59,603 nucleotides of DNA from UMGS1498 sp900552335 (GTDB lineage Bacteria > Bacillota_I > Bacilli_A > RF39 > UBA660): assembly GCA_902477075.1 (NCBI GenBank), contig CABSFU010000007.1:1-59603 (forward strand), given 5' to 3'. The position numbers were made by a program, and so were the translations under genes. This document shows positions 50,236 to 59,552 of the stretch, piece by piece. Position 1 is the first letter of the stretch, and the number at the start of each line of letters is the position of its first letter. The notes under the pieces were generated by a model, which saw only the letters and a list, made by a program, of their open reading frames with translations, was not told the DNA's origin and did not search any database.

Positions 50236-50275
50236 TTGTCATTATCCTAAAACTATTATATAATAGTTTTAGGAT
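50236..50275. promoter_or_regulatory. Divergent pilus promoter on a 32-bp perfect palindrome
   Basis: Bases 50244-50275 read the same on both strands; each arm is ATCCTAAAACTATTAT-like with no loop. The palindrome contains TATAAT on both strands (50259-50264 on +, 50255-50260 on -). The + strand -10 pairs with TTGTCA at 50236-50241, a perfect 17-nt spacer, and would drive pilB. It is also a natural operator for a dimeric regulator acting on both pilus units. Confidence 0.75.
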
Positions 50276-50316
50276 AAATGCTAGTCCAAAATGAATAAAA
50301 TGGGGAGGAAATTCAT

Positions 50317-51798
50317 ATGTTGAAAAAATTTGATTTCGATAAAATGCCGATTGTTGAGGTAGTAAACGAAATTTTAGTAGATGCTAGTAATAAAGGGGCC
50401 AGTGATATTCACTTTGATCCACATGAAAATTTTATGAAAATTAGAATTCGTATTGATGGTGCTTTAAGTGACTATGCAGAAGTTCCTAATTCTATTAAAA
50501 AGAACTTGGTGACACGTATTAAAATTATTGCTGGTATGAATATTACAGAAACAAGATTACCACAAGATGGTGCTATTAAAGCAACTCTACAAGGTATTAA
50601 TTTAGATCTTCGTGTTTCTTGTTTACCTACAATGAATGGAGAAAAAATTGTTATCCGTATTTTGGATTATTCAATGAGTTCTAGTGGTCTTGAAAATTTA
50701 GGTTTTTCTAAATCAAATTACGAAAAAGTATTAAAAATTATTTCAGAACCAAATGGTATTATTTTGGTTACTGGTGCTACTGGTAGTGGTAAATCTACTA
50801 CTGTATATGCCATTTTGCAAAGACTAAATCGTGAAGACACTAATATTATTACAGTTGAGGACCCAATTGAAATGAATATCGAAGGTATTAATCAAGTACA
50901 AACTAATAGCGAAATTGGTTTAACCTTTGCAACTGCTCTTCGTTCTATTCTTCGTCAAGACCCTAACGTTATTATGATTGGTGAAATTCGTGATACAGAA
51001 ACTGCTCGTATTGCCGTTCGTGCTTCTATTACAGGACATATCGTTCTATCTACTATCCATACAAACAGTTCTTTGAATACAATTGAACGTTTACTAGATA
51101 TGGATGTTGAAAGATACTTACTTGCAAGTTCATTGGAAGGTATTATATCTCAAAAATTAGCTCGTAAGTTATGTCCTCATTGCCGTAAACTTAGAAAAAC
51201 AAATGATTATGAAAAAGAATTGTTTAAAAAAGTTTTACATCGTGATGTGGATGAGATTTATTCAGCTGAAGGATGTGAAATTTGTGGTAATGGTTATAAA
51301 GGAAGAATTGCGATTCATGAAGTATTAATTGTTGATCAAAAAATTAAAGATGCTATTAGTAGTAATCTTAGAAAAGAACAATTAAGAAAATTAGTATATA
51401 CATCAGATGTAACGACTTTACTTCAAGATGGACTTGAAAAGGTTGTAGAAGGTTATACTACTTTTGAAGAAGTTTTAAAACAAATCGAATTTGAAAATTC
51501 AGAAGAGGATAAAGGAAGTACTTATGATTTAAATCATGCTCTTGAATATACAAATTTATCACAAACGCAAGAAAAACCAAAAGTAGAAATCAAAGAAAAT
51601 AAACAAGAAGTACCCGAAAACAAAAAAGAAGATAATCAGACAAAAATACAAACAGAGGTGGCAGATGATTGGGGTTTAGATTTTACAGAACCATCTAAAC
51701 CAGAAGTAAAATCAGAAGTAAAACCTGATAAAAAAGAAGTAAAAAAAGAAACAATAGATGAATCTGATGATGATGATTTGTTAAATATGGAATTTTAA
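50317..51798 (+). CDS. pilB: Type IV pilus/type II secretion assembly ATPase (PilB/GspE)
   Basis: The 493-aa motor ATPase powers pilin assembly. It has an N-terminal GASDIHFDPHENFMKIRIRIDG domain, Walker A GATGSGKSTT (~161-170), an Asp box TVEDPIE, Walker B VIMIGEIRDTETA and a His box TGHIVLSTIHTN. A zinc-binding set follows (CPHC and CEIC). The last ~95 residues are a disordered Glu/Lys/Pro tail not usual in the family. GGGGAGG precedes the ATG. No pilC-like platform or pilD peptidase lies in this window. Confidence 0.94.
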   Translation: MLKKFDFDKMPIVEVVNEILVDASNKGASDIHFDPHENFMKIRIRIDGALSDYAEVPNSIKKNLVTRIKIIAGMNITETRLPQDGAIKATLQGINLDLRVSCLPTMNGEKIVIRILDYSMSSSGLENLGFSKSNYEKVLKIISEPNGIILVTGATGSGKSTTVYAILQRLNREDTNIITVEDPIEMNIEGINQVQTNSEIGLTFATALRSILRQDPNVIMIGEIRDTETARIAVRASITGHIVLSTIHTNSSLNTIERLLDMDVERYLLASSLEGIISQKLARKLCPHCRKLRKTNDYEKELFKKVLHRDVDEIYSAEGCEICGNGYKGRIAIHEVLIVDQKIKDAISSNLRKEQLRKLVYTSDVTTLLQDGLEKVVEGYTTFEEVLKQIEFENSEEDKGSTYDLNHALEYTNLSQTQEKPKVEIKENKQEVPENKKEDNQTKIQTEVADDWGLDFTEPSKPEVKSEVKPDKKEVKKETIDESDDDDLLNMEF

Positions 51799-51826
51799 AA
51801 GAGCTATTAATTATAGCTCTTTTTAC
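51794..51826. terminator. Bidirectional terminator
   Basis: AAAAGAGCTA and TAGCTCTTTT stem between convergent pilB and holA. Confidence 0.85.
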
Positions 51827-52764
51827 ATGTTTAAAATAAATAATTCTAGTCCAATATTTTTATCCAATTGTCCGCTTTTGATTTGATAATCTAAATCTGC
51901 TAAATCTTCTAATTTTTTTAATATTTCATCACTACTATATTTTCTGCCCTTTTCCAAAGCTTTTTTAACTCTAAACTCATGAATTTCAAGTAAATTTGCT
52001 ATTTCTCTTTCAGAATAGCCTTTTTTTAATAATTGTTTTGATTGATACATAATTCTAAATTGATTGGCAAGCATAATAATAATTGCAATAGGTTCTTCCC
52101 CATATTTCATCATTTCTTCTAAAGACTCTAAAGCTTCTTTTTTTCTTGTCGATAAAATAGAATCTATTAATTTAAAAGTATCCGTATCAATATTTTTATG
52201 TGTTAGTTGTTCAATATCTTTTTGTGTAATAACTTTTTCATCATCTTTATAAAGCTTTAATTTATCTATTTCTTCTTTTAAAATAGATAAATTATTCCCT
52301 ACTCTATTGATAAAATATTCTACTTCTTTTTTATCCATTTGATATGGTTCTAATTCTTTTGTAATCCAATTATTGATATTAGAAACTGTATTAAATTCCT
52401 TAATTGTTCCATTCTTTTTCATCAAAGTCGTAATTTTTTTTCTTGTATCTATTTTATCTTTTATTAAGGTAAAAATCAGTACAGTATTAGGATTTGCATG
52501 ATTTAAGTAATCTAATAACAAGTCTGTATTTTGTTCTGGTAATTTTTTATTGGTTGTTCCCGAAAAAATATAAGCATTTTCTACGATAATAACTTTTTTA
52601 TCTTGAAATAGTGAAATTGTAGTAGCATCTTCTATTACATTATCAATCATATTATTTTCTAAGTTATATTTATTAATATTAATTTCTTCTATTTTATCTT
52701 TTTCTATTATTTTTTTGATTTCCTCTTGAATTAAATAATCTTCTAGCCCATACAATAAATACAT
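51823..52764 (-). CDS. holA: DNA polymerase III delta subunit
   Basis: The 313-aa clamp-loader subunit opens the sliding clamp. The family pattern is clear: MYLLYGLEDYLIQEEIKKII, SLFQDKKVIIVENA, the middle domain NNWITKELEPYQM..VEYFINRVGNNLSILKEEIDKLKLY, and a C-terminal collar (LANQFRIMYQSKQLLKKGYSEREIA). In B. subtilis holA (yqeN) lies close to rpsT-gpr; here it is 6 kb away. It is monocistronic. Confidence 0.93.
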   Translation of the reverse strand: MYLLYGLEDYLIQEEIKKIIEKDKIEEININKYNLENNMIDNVIEDATTISLFQDKKVIIVENAYIFSGTTNKKLPEQNTDLLLDYLNHANPNTVLIFTLIKDKIDTRKKITTLMKKNGTIKEFNTVSNINNWITKELEPYQMDKKEVEYFINRVGNNLSILKEEIDKLKLYKDDEKVITQKDIEQLTHKNIDTDTFKLIDSILSTRKKEALESLEEMMKYGEEPIAIIIMLANQFRIMYQSKQLLKKGYSEREIANLLEIHEFRVKKALEKGRKYSSDEILKKLEDLADLDYQIKSGQLDKNIGLELFILNM

Positions 52765-52796
52765 ATACCAATCACCTATTTCATTATATCATAAAG

Positions 52797-52820
52797 AAAA
52801 AAATCCATAAAGGATTTTAG
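52797..52820 (-). terminator. Pilin gene terminator
   Basis: On the - strand AAAATCC and GGATTTT pair around TTTAT and end in T; it overlaps the stop of the prepilin gene at 52817. Confidence 0.75.
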
Positions 52821-53203
52821 CCACAATAGTCAGAAGGATTTATATATTCTTCTCCCTTATAAATTTTGTATTCTAAACGATTTTCTGTTTTGGTAATTAT
52901 TACTTTCCAATCATCTGTAAAATCCTGCTTTGTAGTTGGATCTACCAAATTATCTTCTGAATATCCATATTTTACTAAATCAGAAAAGGCTATTTCTACC
53001 TGTTCTCCAGAAGAAGGTAATTTATCTATGTTGTTGCTTGCCCAGCTTTTTGCTTCTTCTATAATGTTATTAAAACTAATATTGCAGATTTTCTTTTTAT
53101 TTTGTTTGATGGAGTCAGTTACAGAAGGAATTGTTATCATTCCAATTAAAGCTAGTATAACTAACACACCAATTAACTCAGCTAAAGTAAAACCTTTTTT
53201 CAT
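52817..53203 (-). CDS. Major-pilin-like prepilin
   Basis: The 128-aa protein has a strong prepilin leader (MKKGFTLAELIGVLVILALIGMITIP, Glu5) and a short ectodomain with Cys in KKICNISF and a final DYCG, likely a disulfide loop as in major pilins. GTGAGA precedes ATG 53203; 16 more residues upstream in frame are leaderless and rejected. It has its own terminator and is a good candidate major pilin. Confidence 0.85.
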   Translation of the reverse strand: MKKGFTLAELIGVLVILALIGMITIPSVTDSIKQNKKKICNISFNNIIEEAKSWASNNIDKLPSSGEQVEIAFSDLVKYGYSEDNLVDPTTKQDFTDDWKVIITKTENRLEYKIYKGEEYINPSDYCG

Positions 53204-53247
53204 ATTCTCACATCCTAATAGTATTGTAGCAAATTTTGAAGATTTTA

Positions 53248-54531
53248 TCAATCTTTCACAATTAATTTACATATATTTGAAAAATCTAAATTTTGAATGA
53301 TATCATATAAAGTTTCAAGATTTAATTCATCATATACTTTATAAAAGTCCGTTATCACTTCTTTATTTAAAAGAATATCATTAATTACTTTTTCATTTAA
53401 TCGGTAGATATTGTCACTCATAGAAATATTGGAAGCTAAATATAACTTTTTCTTTCTAATAAAATCGGCTTCTTCTATTTTTTGATTTTGTAATTGTTCT
53501 ATCATTTTGTCTAATAAAATTTCTGGCTTTTTTGTGTCTGCAAATAAAATATATAAAAGATGATCATCTGTACTGATTTGGTCAATTTCTATTTCACTAT
53601 TAATAATATTTTCATTTATTAGTTGTTCTTGTAAAAGAGAGGTATTTCCAAATTGAATATTCATATACATATGTAGATAGCGTCGAATCATGTATTTTGA
53701 ATATTTTTTAGATAAATTTGTAAGATTCAATTTGATACCTAAAAAAGCTTTAGGAATGCTGACATTTTGGTGAATGATTTGTTCTGCCTGAAAAACATGA
53801 TCTGGTTCTTCTTCTTTTTTTATTTGAATTTCATCTTGTTTTTCTAATGCTCTCGTTTCTTCTATTTCTTTAATATATTCTAAAGCATCTTCTGGATTAA
53901 AATTGCCTGTAATTACTAAAATCATATTTGATGGATGATAGAATGTGTAATAACAGTCATATAAATTTTCTTTTGTAATAGCTTGAATACTGCTTTCTGT
54001 ACCAATAACAGGAATACGAATGGAATTATGAACAAAAGCATTTTCAATTAGTTGTATTTTTCCAACACGATAAGGATTATCTTTATGCATTTTTAACTCT
54101 TGAAGAATAATTCCCTTTTCTTTTTCAACATTTTCATCTGTAAAATAAGGACTTTCTACATAATTTAATAAATACTGAATATTCTCTTTAAAATGTTCTA
54201 TTCCCGAAAATAAATAAGTAGTTCCATAAAAACTAGTGTATGCATTTACATCTGCTCCATTTTTTGAAAAAAAGCTAAATGGATCTACTCCATCTTTTTG
54301 TTCAAAAACTTTATGCTCTAAGAAATGAGCAATACCATCTGGAACTCGTTCATATTCGCTTTTACCAATCGGAATAAATTCATTGTCACAAGAGCCATAA
54401 AAAGTAGTATATGTAACGTAAATGTTATTTATCCTGTCATTTGGAATCATGTAAATTCTAAGTCCATTTTTTAAAGTTTCTTCATATAAATTTAATTCCA
54501 AATTATAAAGTGGCTTCTTCTTCATCCTCAT
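53248..54531 (-). CDS. M16 family zinc peptidase (YmfH-like)
   Basis: The 427-aa protein is a pitrilysin/insulinase-type peptidase with the inverted zinc motif HFLEH (HxxEH) near residue 68 and the distal Glu in EKGIILQELKMHKDNP. It is cytosolic, without signal peptide. It overlaps the upstream M16 gene by 29 nt, so the two are made together and likely form a heterodimer, as B. subtilis YmfF/YmfH are thought to do. The active subunit is this one. Confidence 0.92.
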   Translation of the reverse strand: MRMKKKPLYNLELNLYEETLKNGLRIYMIPNDRINNIYVTYTTFYGSCDNEFIPIGKSEYERVPDGIAHFLEHKVFEQKDGVDPFSFFSKNGADVNAYTSFYGTTYLFSGIEHFKENIQYLLNYVESPYFTDENVEKEKGIILQELKMHKDNPYRVGKIQLIENAFVHNSIRIPVIGTESSIQAITKENLYDCYYTFYHPSNMILVITGNFNPEDALEYIKEIEETRALEKQDEIQIKKEEEPDHVFQAEQIIHQNVSIPKAFLGIKLNLTNLSKKYSKYMIRRYLHMYMNIQFGNTSLLQEQLINENIINSEIEIDQISTDDHLLYILFADTKKPEILLDKMIEQLQNQKIEEADFIRKKKLYLASNISMSDNIYRLNEKVINDILLNKEVITDFYKVYDELNLETLYDIIQNLDFSNICKLIVKD

Positions 54532-55771
54532 TCATTCCTTTCAATAAGTAAATTGTGCTTAATTGTATTTTTTTAGAAATTTCTATAACATCTTTCATTG
54601 TCACTTTTTTTATTTGTTCCATACGTTGTTCCATTAAATCCAATTGATAATATTTATGGGAAAGATACATATTTAGAATAGAGAATGGACTATCTACAAT
54701 TTCTTTCCAAGCACTTTGATAAGTAATTTGAGCTTTTTCTATCTCTTCCTCTGAAAATTTTCCATCTTGAATTTCTTGAATTGCTTCTTTTACAAGCGCT
54801 ACTGTTTCTTTTAAATTTTTACTTTGAATACCTGCAGTTATTTCTAACATCTGGTAAAAAAATAAATAACTTGAATTGACGTAATAGCACAAAGAATGTT
54901 CCTGTCTTATTTTCTTAAATAGTAAAGAATCACTACTACCTCCTAGGATATAAGAAAATACATACATTACATATTTTTTTTCAAAATCATTTAAATTTTG
55001 AATTTGGTAAGAAATCGCTAGTTTACTTTGATTATAGTCTTTTTCTTCAACGATTTCATTTTCTTTTGCTACTCCTTCTACTGGATCATAAAATGGTTGA
55101 TTATATTCAGTAGAATGAATTGTCAAATTTTCTAATGCTTTACTATTTAGATTATTTCCAATCATCATGACATCAAATTCTGACTCTGTTAATATTTTTT
55201 GATAGCATTCATAAAGATCACTTGCTGTAATTTTTTTGATATCATTGATATGAAAATAAGGATCATAAGCATAATTGGAATTTTTGCTGGTATAAGAACG
55301 CATTTGAATGACACTAAGAGAACTTGGACTATCTGCTATACTTTCAATCTCTTCTAGATACATTTCTTTGGCTAGAGAAACTAATTTTTCATCAAAAGAA
55401 TGATTTACAAGTTTTGGGAAAAAAATAATGTCTTTTAAGAAAGTAATCGCTTCTTCTGTTAAATCTTCTTTTGTATATTTTTTACTTAAATAAGAAAGAG
55501 AAATAGAAAAAATAAAATAGTTACCCGATTTTACATTATTAATGGATATATTAGCACCAAATAAATCTTCACATTTTTTTTCTAGTTCTCTTTTTGTTGA
55601 ATATTTTTCAGTTCCTAAAACTAAAAGATTGCATAAAATATCTCTTTTTATTTCTTCTAATTGGTTTTGAATGGGACTTCTGAAGTAAAATTTTACTACA
55701 TTTTTTTTAAATTTATCTGTTTCTATCATATGTATATCATAATGGTTTGTTTTCTTTTTTATATAGTTCAT
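54503..55771 (-). CDS. M16 family protein lacking zinc motif (YmfF-like)
   Basis: The 422-aa M16-fold protein lacks HxxEH in the N-terminal domain; the equivalent region reads LLVLGTEKYSTKRELEKKCEDLFGANI. It does have the C-terminal domain GGSSDSLLFKKIRQEHSLCYYV typical of substrate-binding halves. It is therefore predicted to be the non-catalytic partner of the adjacent peptidase. AAGGAGG precedes ATG 55771. Confidence 0.9.
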   Translation of the reverse strand: MNYIKKKTNHYDIHMIETDKFKKNVVKFYFRSPIQNQLEEIKRDILCNLLVLGTEKYSTKRELEKKCEDLFGANISINNVKSGNYFIFSISLSYLSKKYTKEDLTEEAITFLKDIIFFPKLVNHSFDEKLVSLAKEMYLEEIESIADSPSSLSVIQMRSYTSKNSNYAYDPYFHINDIKKITASDLYECYQKILTESEFDVMMIGNNLNSKALENLTIHSTEYNQPFYDPVEGVAKENEIVEEKDYNQSKLAISYQIQNLNDFEKKYVMYVFSYILGGSSDSLLFKKIRQEHSLCYYVNSSYLFFYQMLEITAGIQSKNLKETVALVKEAIQEIQDGKFSEEEIEKAQITYQSAWKEIVDSPFSILNMYLSHKYYQLDLMEQRMEQIKKVTMKDVIEISKKIQLSTIYLLKGMNEDEEEATL

Positions 55772-55821
55772 GTTTCCTCCTTGACGCTTTTATTACTAAT
55801 ATTATTATACCATTATTTTAT

Positions 55822-56274
55822 TTATTTTATTATACTTTGTTGTACTTTTAAGAATTCATTGGTTGCTGGATCTTTATATTTCATGCAAATGTTCATCATT
55901 TTTCCTGTTTTTATGTAATATTCTAGCTCCCTTTTATTCATTTTATTTTCAATAAAAATATCTATTAATTCTTCATAATTAGATTTATTAATTAAAAGCA
56001 AATAACTATTCCAATCTATTTTTTGTAATTTTTTTAAAGGGATTTCTTTACTAATTTGATAAAATTTGATTATTTTCATTAAATTTTTTCTTGATAAAGA
56101 TATCATTAATCCATATTTTTGACGTATTAAAACATCTAATTTAGCAAGTTGATAATAATTGTAGTGATTTTCATCCAATATTTTTCCTATATTATAAAAT
56201 AATTCAATTACTTTTCCAGTAGTAATCTTTTTTTCTAATAATTGTTCTATTTGTTTTATTATTACATCATTCAT
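55822..56274 (-). CDS. Stand-alone DUF1016 N-terminal domain protein
   Basis: The 150-aa protein follows the N-terminal domain of DUF1016/YhcG proteins: KVIELFYNIGKILDE, then IRQKYGLMISLSRKNLMKIIKFY and WNSYLLLINK, then an ENKMNKRELEYYIKTG segment. Complete family members carry a PDDEXK nuclease domain after this, near 350 aa in total. Here the chain stops before it, so this is a truncated or solo DNA-binding half. AAAGGAG precedes the ATG. Confidence 0.7.
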   Translation of the reverse strand: MNDVIIKQIEQLLEKKITTGKVIELFYNIGKILDENHYNYYQLAKLDVLIRQKYGLMISLSRKNLMKIIKFYQISKEIPLKKLQKIDWNSYLLLINKSNYEELIDIFIENKMNKRELEYYIKTGKMMNICMKYKDPATNEFLKVQQSIIK

Positions 56275-56364
56275 TTTTTTACTCCTTTTCTATTAGACAA
56301 ATAGTGAATATCATCATCTCCTATTCTAACACATATTATAGCTATTTTAAAGTAAAGCACCTAA

Positions 56365-56391
56365 AAAAGTATAGAAATTTCTATACTTTAT
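56365..56391 (-). terminator. Deacetylase gene terminator
   Basis: AAAGTATAGAAA and TTTCTATACTTT form a perfect 24-bp palindrome; on the - strand a T run follows. Confidence 0.8.
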
Positions 56392-57914
56392 TGAATCATA
56401 TTTATAAATTGGTTTAATGTAATTGTATTATAGATTGGATATCTAGGGATTAAATAGCGATTGCTATTCCTTGTTGAAGAAACAAAACCACCAGCAAACG
56501 CCACTTCAAATCCTGCCTCTTCCACTGCTTTTATACTAGTATTATCATATTTATAGAATGGATAGCAAAATGCTTGAGAAGTATTTAATAAAGAAATAGA
56601 TTGTTTTAAATCTTTTATTTTTTCATCTTTCTTTAAGCAAAGCAATTTAGCTTTACCACAAGTACCACTTAAATGAATATCATAGCCATGGGACTCAATA
56701 TCTAAATAATCAGAAACGTAATTTTCTTTGGGCCACCAAGCTGTAATTAAAAATAACGTAGCATGAATTTGATATTGGTCTAATAAAAATGGTAAATGAT
56801 TACTAGTTCCCATGGCACCATCATCTATCGTTAATAGAACTGATTTTTCTGGTAATTCGATTGTTCCATTATACCAATCAATATATTCTCGCATTGTTAG
56901 CGTTTTATAACCGTTTTGATTTAAATATTGAAATTGTTCCTCTAACTTATCTAATGATAAACAGATAGATTCTGTACAAACTTCTCCTTCTCCATAAAAG
57001 AAATGATAATTTAAAACGGGTATTTTACTAGCAAGTTTTGTATCATCTATTGTTACATTAATTAAATTGCTACCCTTTAGAATCATTTTAATATCTGCTA
57101 GGGTAATCGTATTGTTAATTTGAAAAGCATTTGGTTTAAAAGGAAAGCTTTGCTCATTAGTAAGTGGTATATTATCTGGTTTTACATCAATTTTTTCATC
57201 TAAATTTTCTTTATCACTTAATAAAAGAATGCTATTTTTTGGTAATTTAATTTTTCCATTTACCCACTCTTGATAAGTGTCAACGCTTATTTTATTCAGT
57301 TCTTGTTTATCTATATATTGAATAATTTCCTGATATCTAGATTCTCTAATAGAGTTATTATATTGATGATTGTTTTCAATCTTATTAAAATACAAAACAG
57401 GTATTTTCTCAGCATATTCTTGTTCTGTATTTTTTACTTCTTTTATTTCTTTGATTTCATCTTTTGAAATTTCAAAGTATTGATTCAGGAAAAAAATCGT
57501 ATAAGTTGTTTCATTTTCTTTATAAATCTCAAATTCTTTTGTTTCTTTCCATTCTATCATTTTATGATCTTCTTGATATAAATTAAAATTAGAATTGGTT
57601 ACAATATTTCGATTAAAAACGAGTAATTTTGGCAATATATTTTTGTCTGCTTTTTCCAAATAATGGTAATCAATGTAATAATCCGTATCTTTTATTCGAT
57701 ATTGTTTTTTCTCTGTTTTTTCTAGTTCTAATATGGTATTTGGATAAATAATACCAATTTCTTGTTGATTTTCGTTATATACTTTTGTTTCTTTTTGTAC
57801 TTTTACAACTTCATGAAAATTATTTTCAAATAGTTTATTTTGATGATAGAAATACAAGAATATAGCAAAAAAACAAAGTGTAATAATACATATTGATATT
57901 CCTATTTTTTTCAT
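56388..57914 (-). CDS. Membrane-anchored polysaccharide deacetylase with degenerate tandem domain
   Basis: The 508-aa protein has an N-terminal membrane anchor (~5-23). The C-terminal half is a NodB-type deacetylase: KIPVLNYHFF, SVLLTIDDGAMGTSNHLPFLLDQY with the catalytic Asp-Asp, IHATLFLI, and ESHGYDIHLSG with a metal His. The middle region repeats the same layout (KIPVLYFNKI ... TYQEWVNGKIKLPKNSILLLSDKENLD versus TMREYIDWYNGTIELPEKSVLLTIDDG) but without the catalytic acids, so it looks like an inactive duplicate. GAGGGTGA precedes ATG 57914. Likely a wall-modifying enzyme. Confidence 0.88.
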   Translation of the reverse strand: MKKIGISICIITLCFFAIFLYFYHQNKLFENNFHEVVKVQKETKVYNENQQEIGIIYPNTILELEKTEKKQYRIKDTDYYIDYHYLEKADKNILPKLLVFNRNIVTNSNFNLYQEDHKMIEWKETKEFEIYKENETTYTIFFLNQYFEISKDEIKEIKEVKNTEQEYAEKIPVLYFNKIENNHQYNNSIRESRYQEIIQYIDKQELNKISVDTYQEWVNGKIKLPKNSILLLSDKENLDEKIDVKPDNIPLTNEQSFPFKPNAFQINNTITLADIKMILKGSNLINVTIDDTKLASKIPVLNYHFFYGEGEVCTESICLSLDKLEEQFQYLNQNGYKTLTMREYIDWYNGTIELPEKSVLLTIDDGAMGTSNHLPFLLDQYQIHATLFLITAWWPKENYVSDYLDIESHGYDIHLSGTCGKAKLLCLKKDEKIKDLKQSISLLNTSQAFCYPFYKYDNTSIKAVEEAGFEVAFAGGFVSSTRNSNRYLIPRYPIYNTITLNQFINMIQ

Positions 57915-57957
57915 ACTTTTCACCCTCGTTTATTGTAACATATAGCAATTTAAAGTC

Positions 57958-57984
57958 AAGAAAAAAAGCCATACGGCTTATATT
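57958..57984 (-). terminator. pyk terminator
   Basis: On the - strand AAGCC and GGCTT pair around GTAT and continue into seven T; the stem overlaps the end of pyk. Confidence 0.75.
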
Positions 57985-59390
57985 TCTTCTATTTTCATTA
58001 AATTTGTTGTTTTTTTCATACCAGTATTAGGGAAACCACCAGTAACAATCATAATATCTTTTGGTTGCATAGCAACAAATTCTCTTGCTTTTTTTATAGA
58101 TTCTTCAATTACTTCATCTGTTGTTTTTAAGATAGGCACATTAACTGTATAAACACCCCAGTTAAGCGCTAAAGAACGACATACAGCTTCATCTGGACAA
58201 GCAGCTAAGATAGCACAATTAGGTCTTAAGTTACTAATTTTTCTTGCTGTAAAACCAGAAACTGTTGCTGCTACAATTACTTTAGCATGTAACATGTTAG
58301 CACTTTCTACTACACTATTTGCTATTGTTTGAGTAATTCCAATTTGTTTTTTATATTCAAATGTTGGACGAATTTCTAAATGTTCTTCTGCATTGATACA
58401 GATATTAGCCATACTTCTAACTGTTTCAATTGGGAATTTACCCATTGTAGTTTCCCCACTTAACATAACAGCATCTGCGCCTGACATAACAGCATATGCT
58501 ACATCGGAAACTTCTGCTCTAGTAGGTCTAGCTGATTTTTTCATTGATTCAAGCATTTCAGTTGCTACTACACAAATTTTTCCTTGTTCTCTACATTTTT
58601 GAATCATAATTTTTTCTAAGAATGGTAGTTCTTCCATTGGTACTTCTACACCAAGGTCACCTCTTGCTACCATGATACCATCACTAACTTCTACAATTTC
58701 GTCTAAGTTAGAAACACCTGTTGTACTTTCAATTTTAGAAATAATTTTCATATCTTCTCTATGATATTCTTTTAAAATTTCTTTTGCTTCTAGAACATCA
58801 TCTTTTGTAGAAACAAAGGATAAAGCAATGAAGTCACCTTCATGTTCACAAGCATAGATAATATCTTCTCTATCTTGTTTGCTAATAAATGGAATATCTA
58901 AGTGAACTCCAGGAACACTTAAACTCTTTTTGTTTCCTAAAACGCCACCATTTACAATTTTGCATGTTACGCCACCGTCATTATCTTCACTAATAACTTC
59001 CATTTTCATTAATCCATTTTCTAGTAAAATAACATCTCCTACTTTTAATGAATCAATGGCTTGAGGATGATTAACGCTGAATCTTTCTTCATTTCCTAGA
59101 ACTTCTTCTTTTACAACACGAATTGTTTTTCCTTCAACTAGATTAATTTCACCATTTTCTAGCATACCATTTCTAAATTCTGGTCCTTTTGTATCATATA
59201 GAATAGCTACATTAGCGCCAGTTCTTTTTCTAACTTCGTGAACAGATGCTACTACTCCTTTTTTTTCTTCTTCTGTAGCGTGAGAAAAATTAATTCTTGC
59301 TACATTCATTCCACTTTTGACCATTTGTTCCATTACATCTGGAGAACAACTTGCTGGTCCAATGCTACAAATAATTTTTGTTTTTTTCAT
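57978..59390 (-). CDS. pyk: Pyruvate kinase
   Basis: The 470-aa enzyme makes pyruvate and ATP from phosphoenolpyruvate and ADP. It has the N-terminal TKIICSIGPASCSPDVMEQM, the active-site Arg/Asn in MNVARINFSHA, Lys and Glu in IISKIESTTGV, and the signature GIMVARGDLGVEVP. The metal/K+ site AVMLSGETTMGKFP and the C-terminal allosteric domain are also present. It lacks the extra PEP-utiliser domain found in B. subtilis Pyk. AAGGAGT precedes the ATG. Confidence 0.97.
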   Translation of the reverse strand: MKKTKIICSIGPASCSPDVMEQMVKSGMNVARINFSHATEEEKKGVVASVHEVRKRTGANVAILYDTKGPEFRNGMLENGEINLVEGKTIRVVKEEVLGNEERFSVNHPQAIDSLKVGDVILLENGLMKMEVISEDNDGGVTCKIVNGGVLGNKKSLSVPGVHLDIPFISKQDREDIIYACEHEGDFIALSFVSTKDDVLEAKEILKEYHREDMKIISKIESTTGVSNLDEIVEVSDGIMVARGDLGVEVPMEELPFLEKIMIQKCREQGKICVVATEMLESMKKSARPTRAEVSDVAYAVMSGADAVMLSGETTMGKFPIETVRSMANICINAEEHLEIRPTFEYKKQIGITQTIANSVVESANMLHAKVIVAATVSGFTARKISNLRPNCAILAACPDEAVCRSLALNWGVYTVNVPILKTTDEVIEESIKKAREFVAMQPKDIMIVTGGFPNTGMKKTTNLMKIEEI

Positions 59391-59469
59391 CTTACATACT
59401 CCTTTTTCTAATCCTTATTGATTTTATCACAAATTGATTATAATTTAAATAGTTTTCAATTGTTTTTTA

Positions 59470-59500
59470 AAGAAAAAAGATACTTTTGTATCTTTTTAGA
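59470..59500 (-). terminator. Terminator of the gene at the right edge
   Basis: AAAAAGATAC and GTATCTTTTT pair around TTTT; on the - strand it ends in T and lies about 50 bp after the stop of the partial gene. Confidence 0.75.
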
Positions 59501-59552
59501 TGTCTTTAAATTATTTCATTATAATATATAAGAAATGTTATTTTTTAATTTA

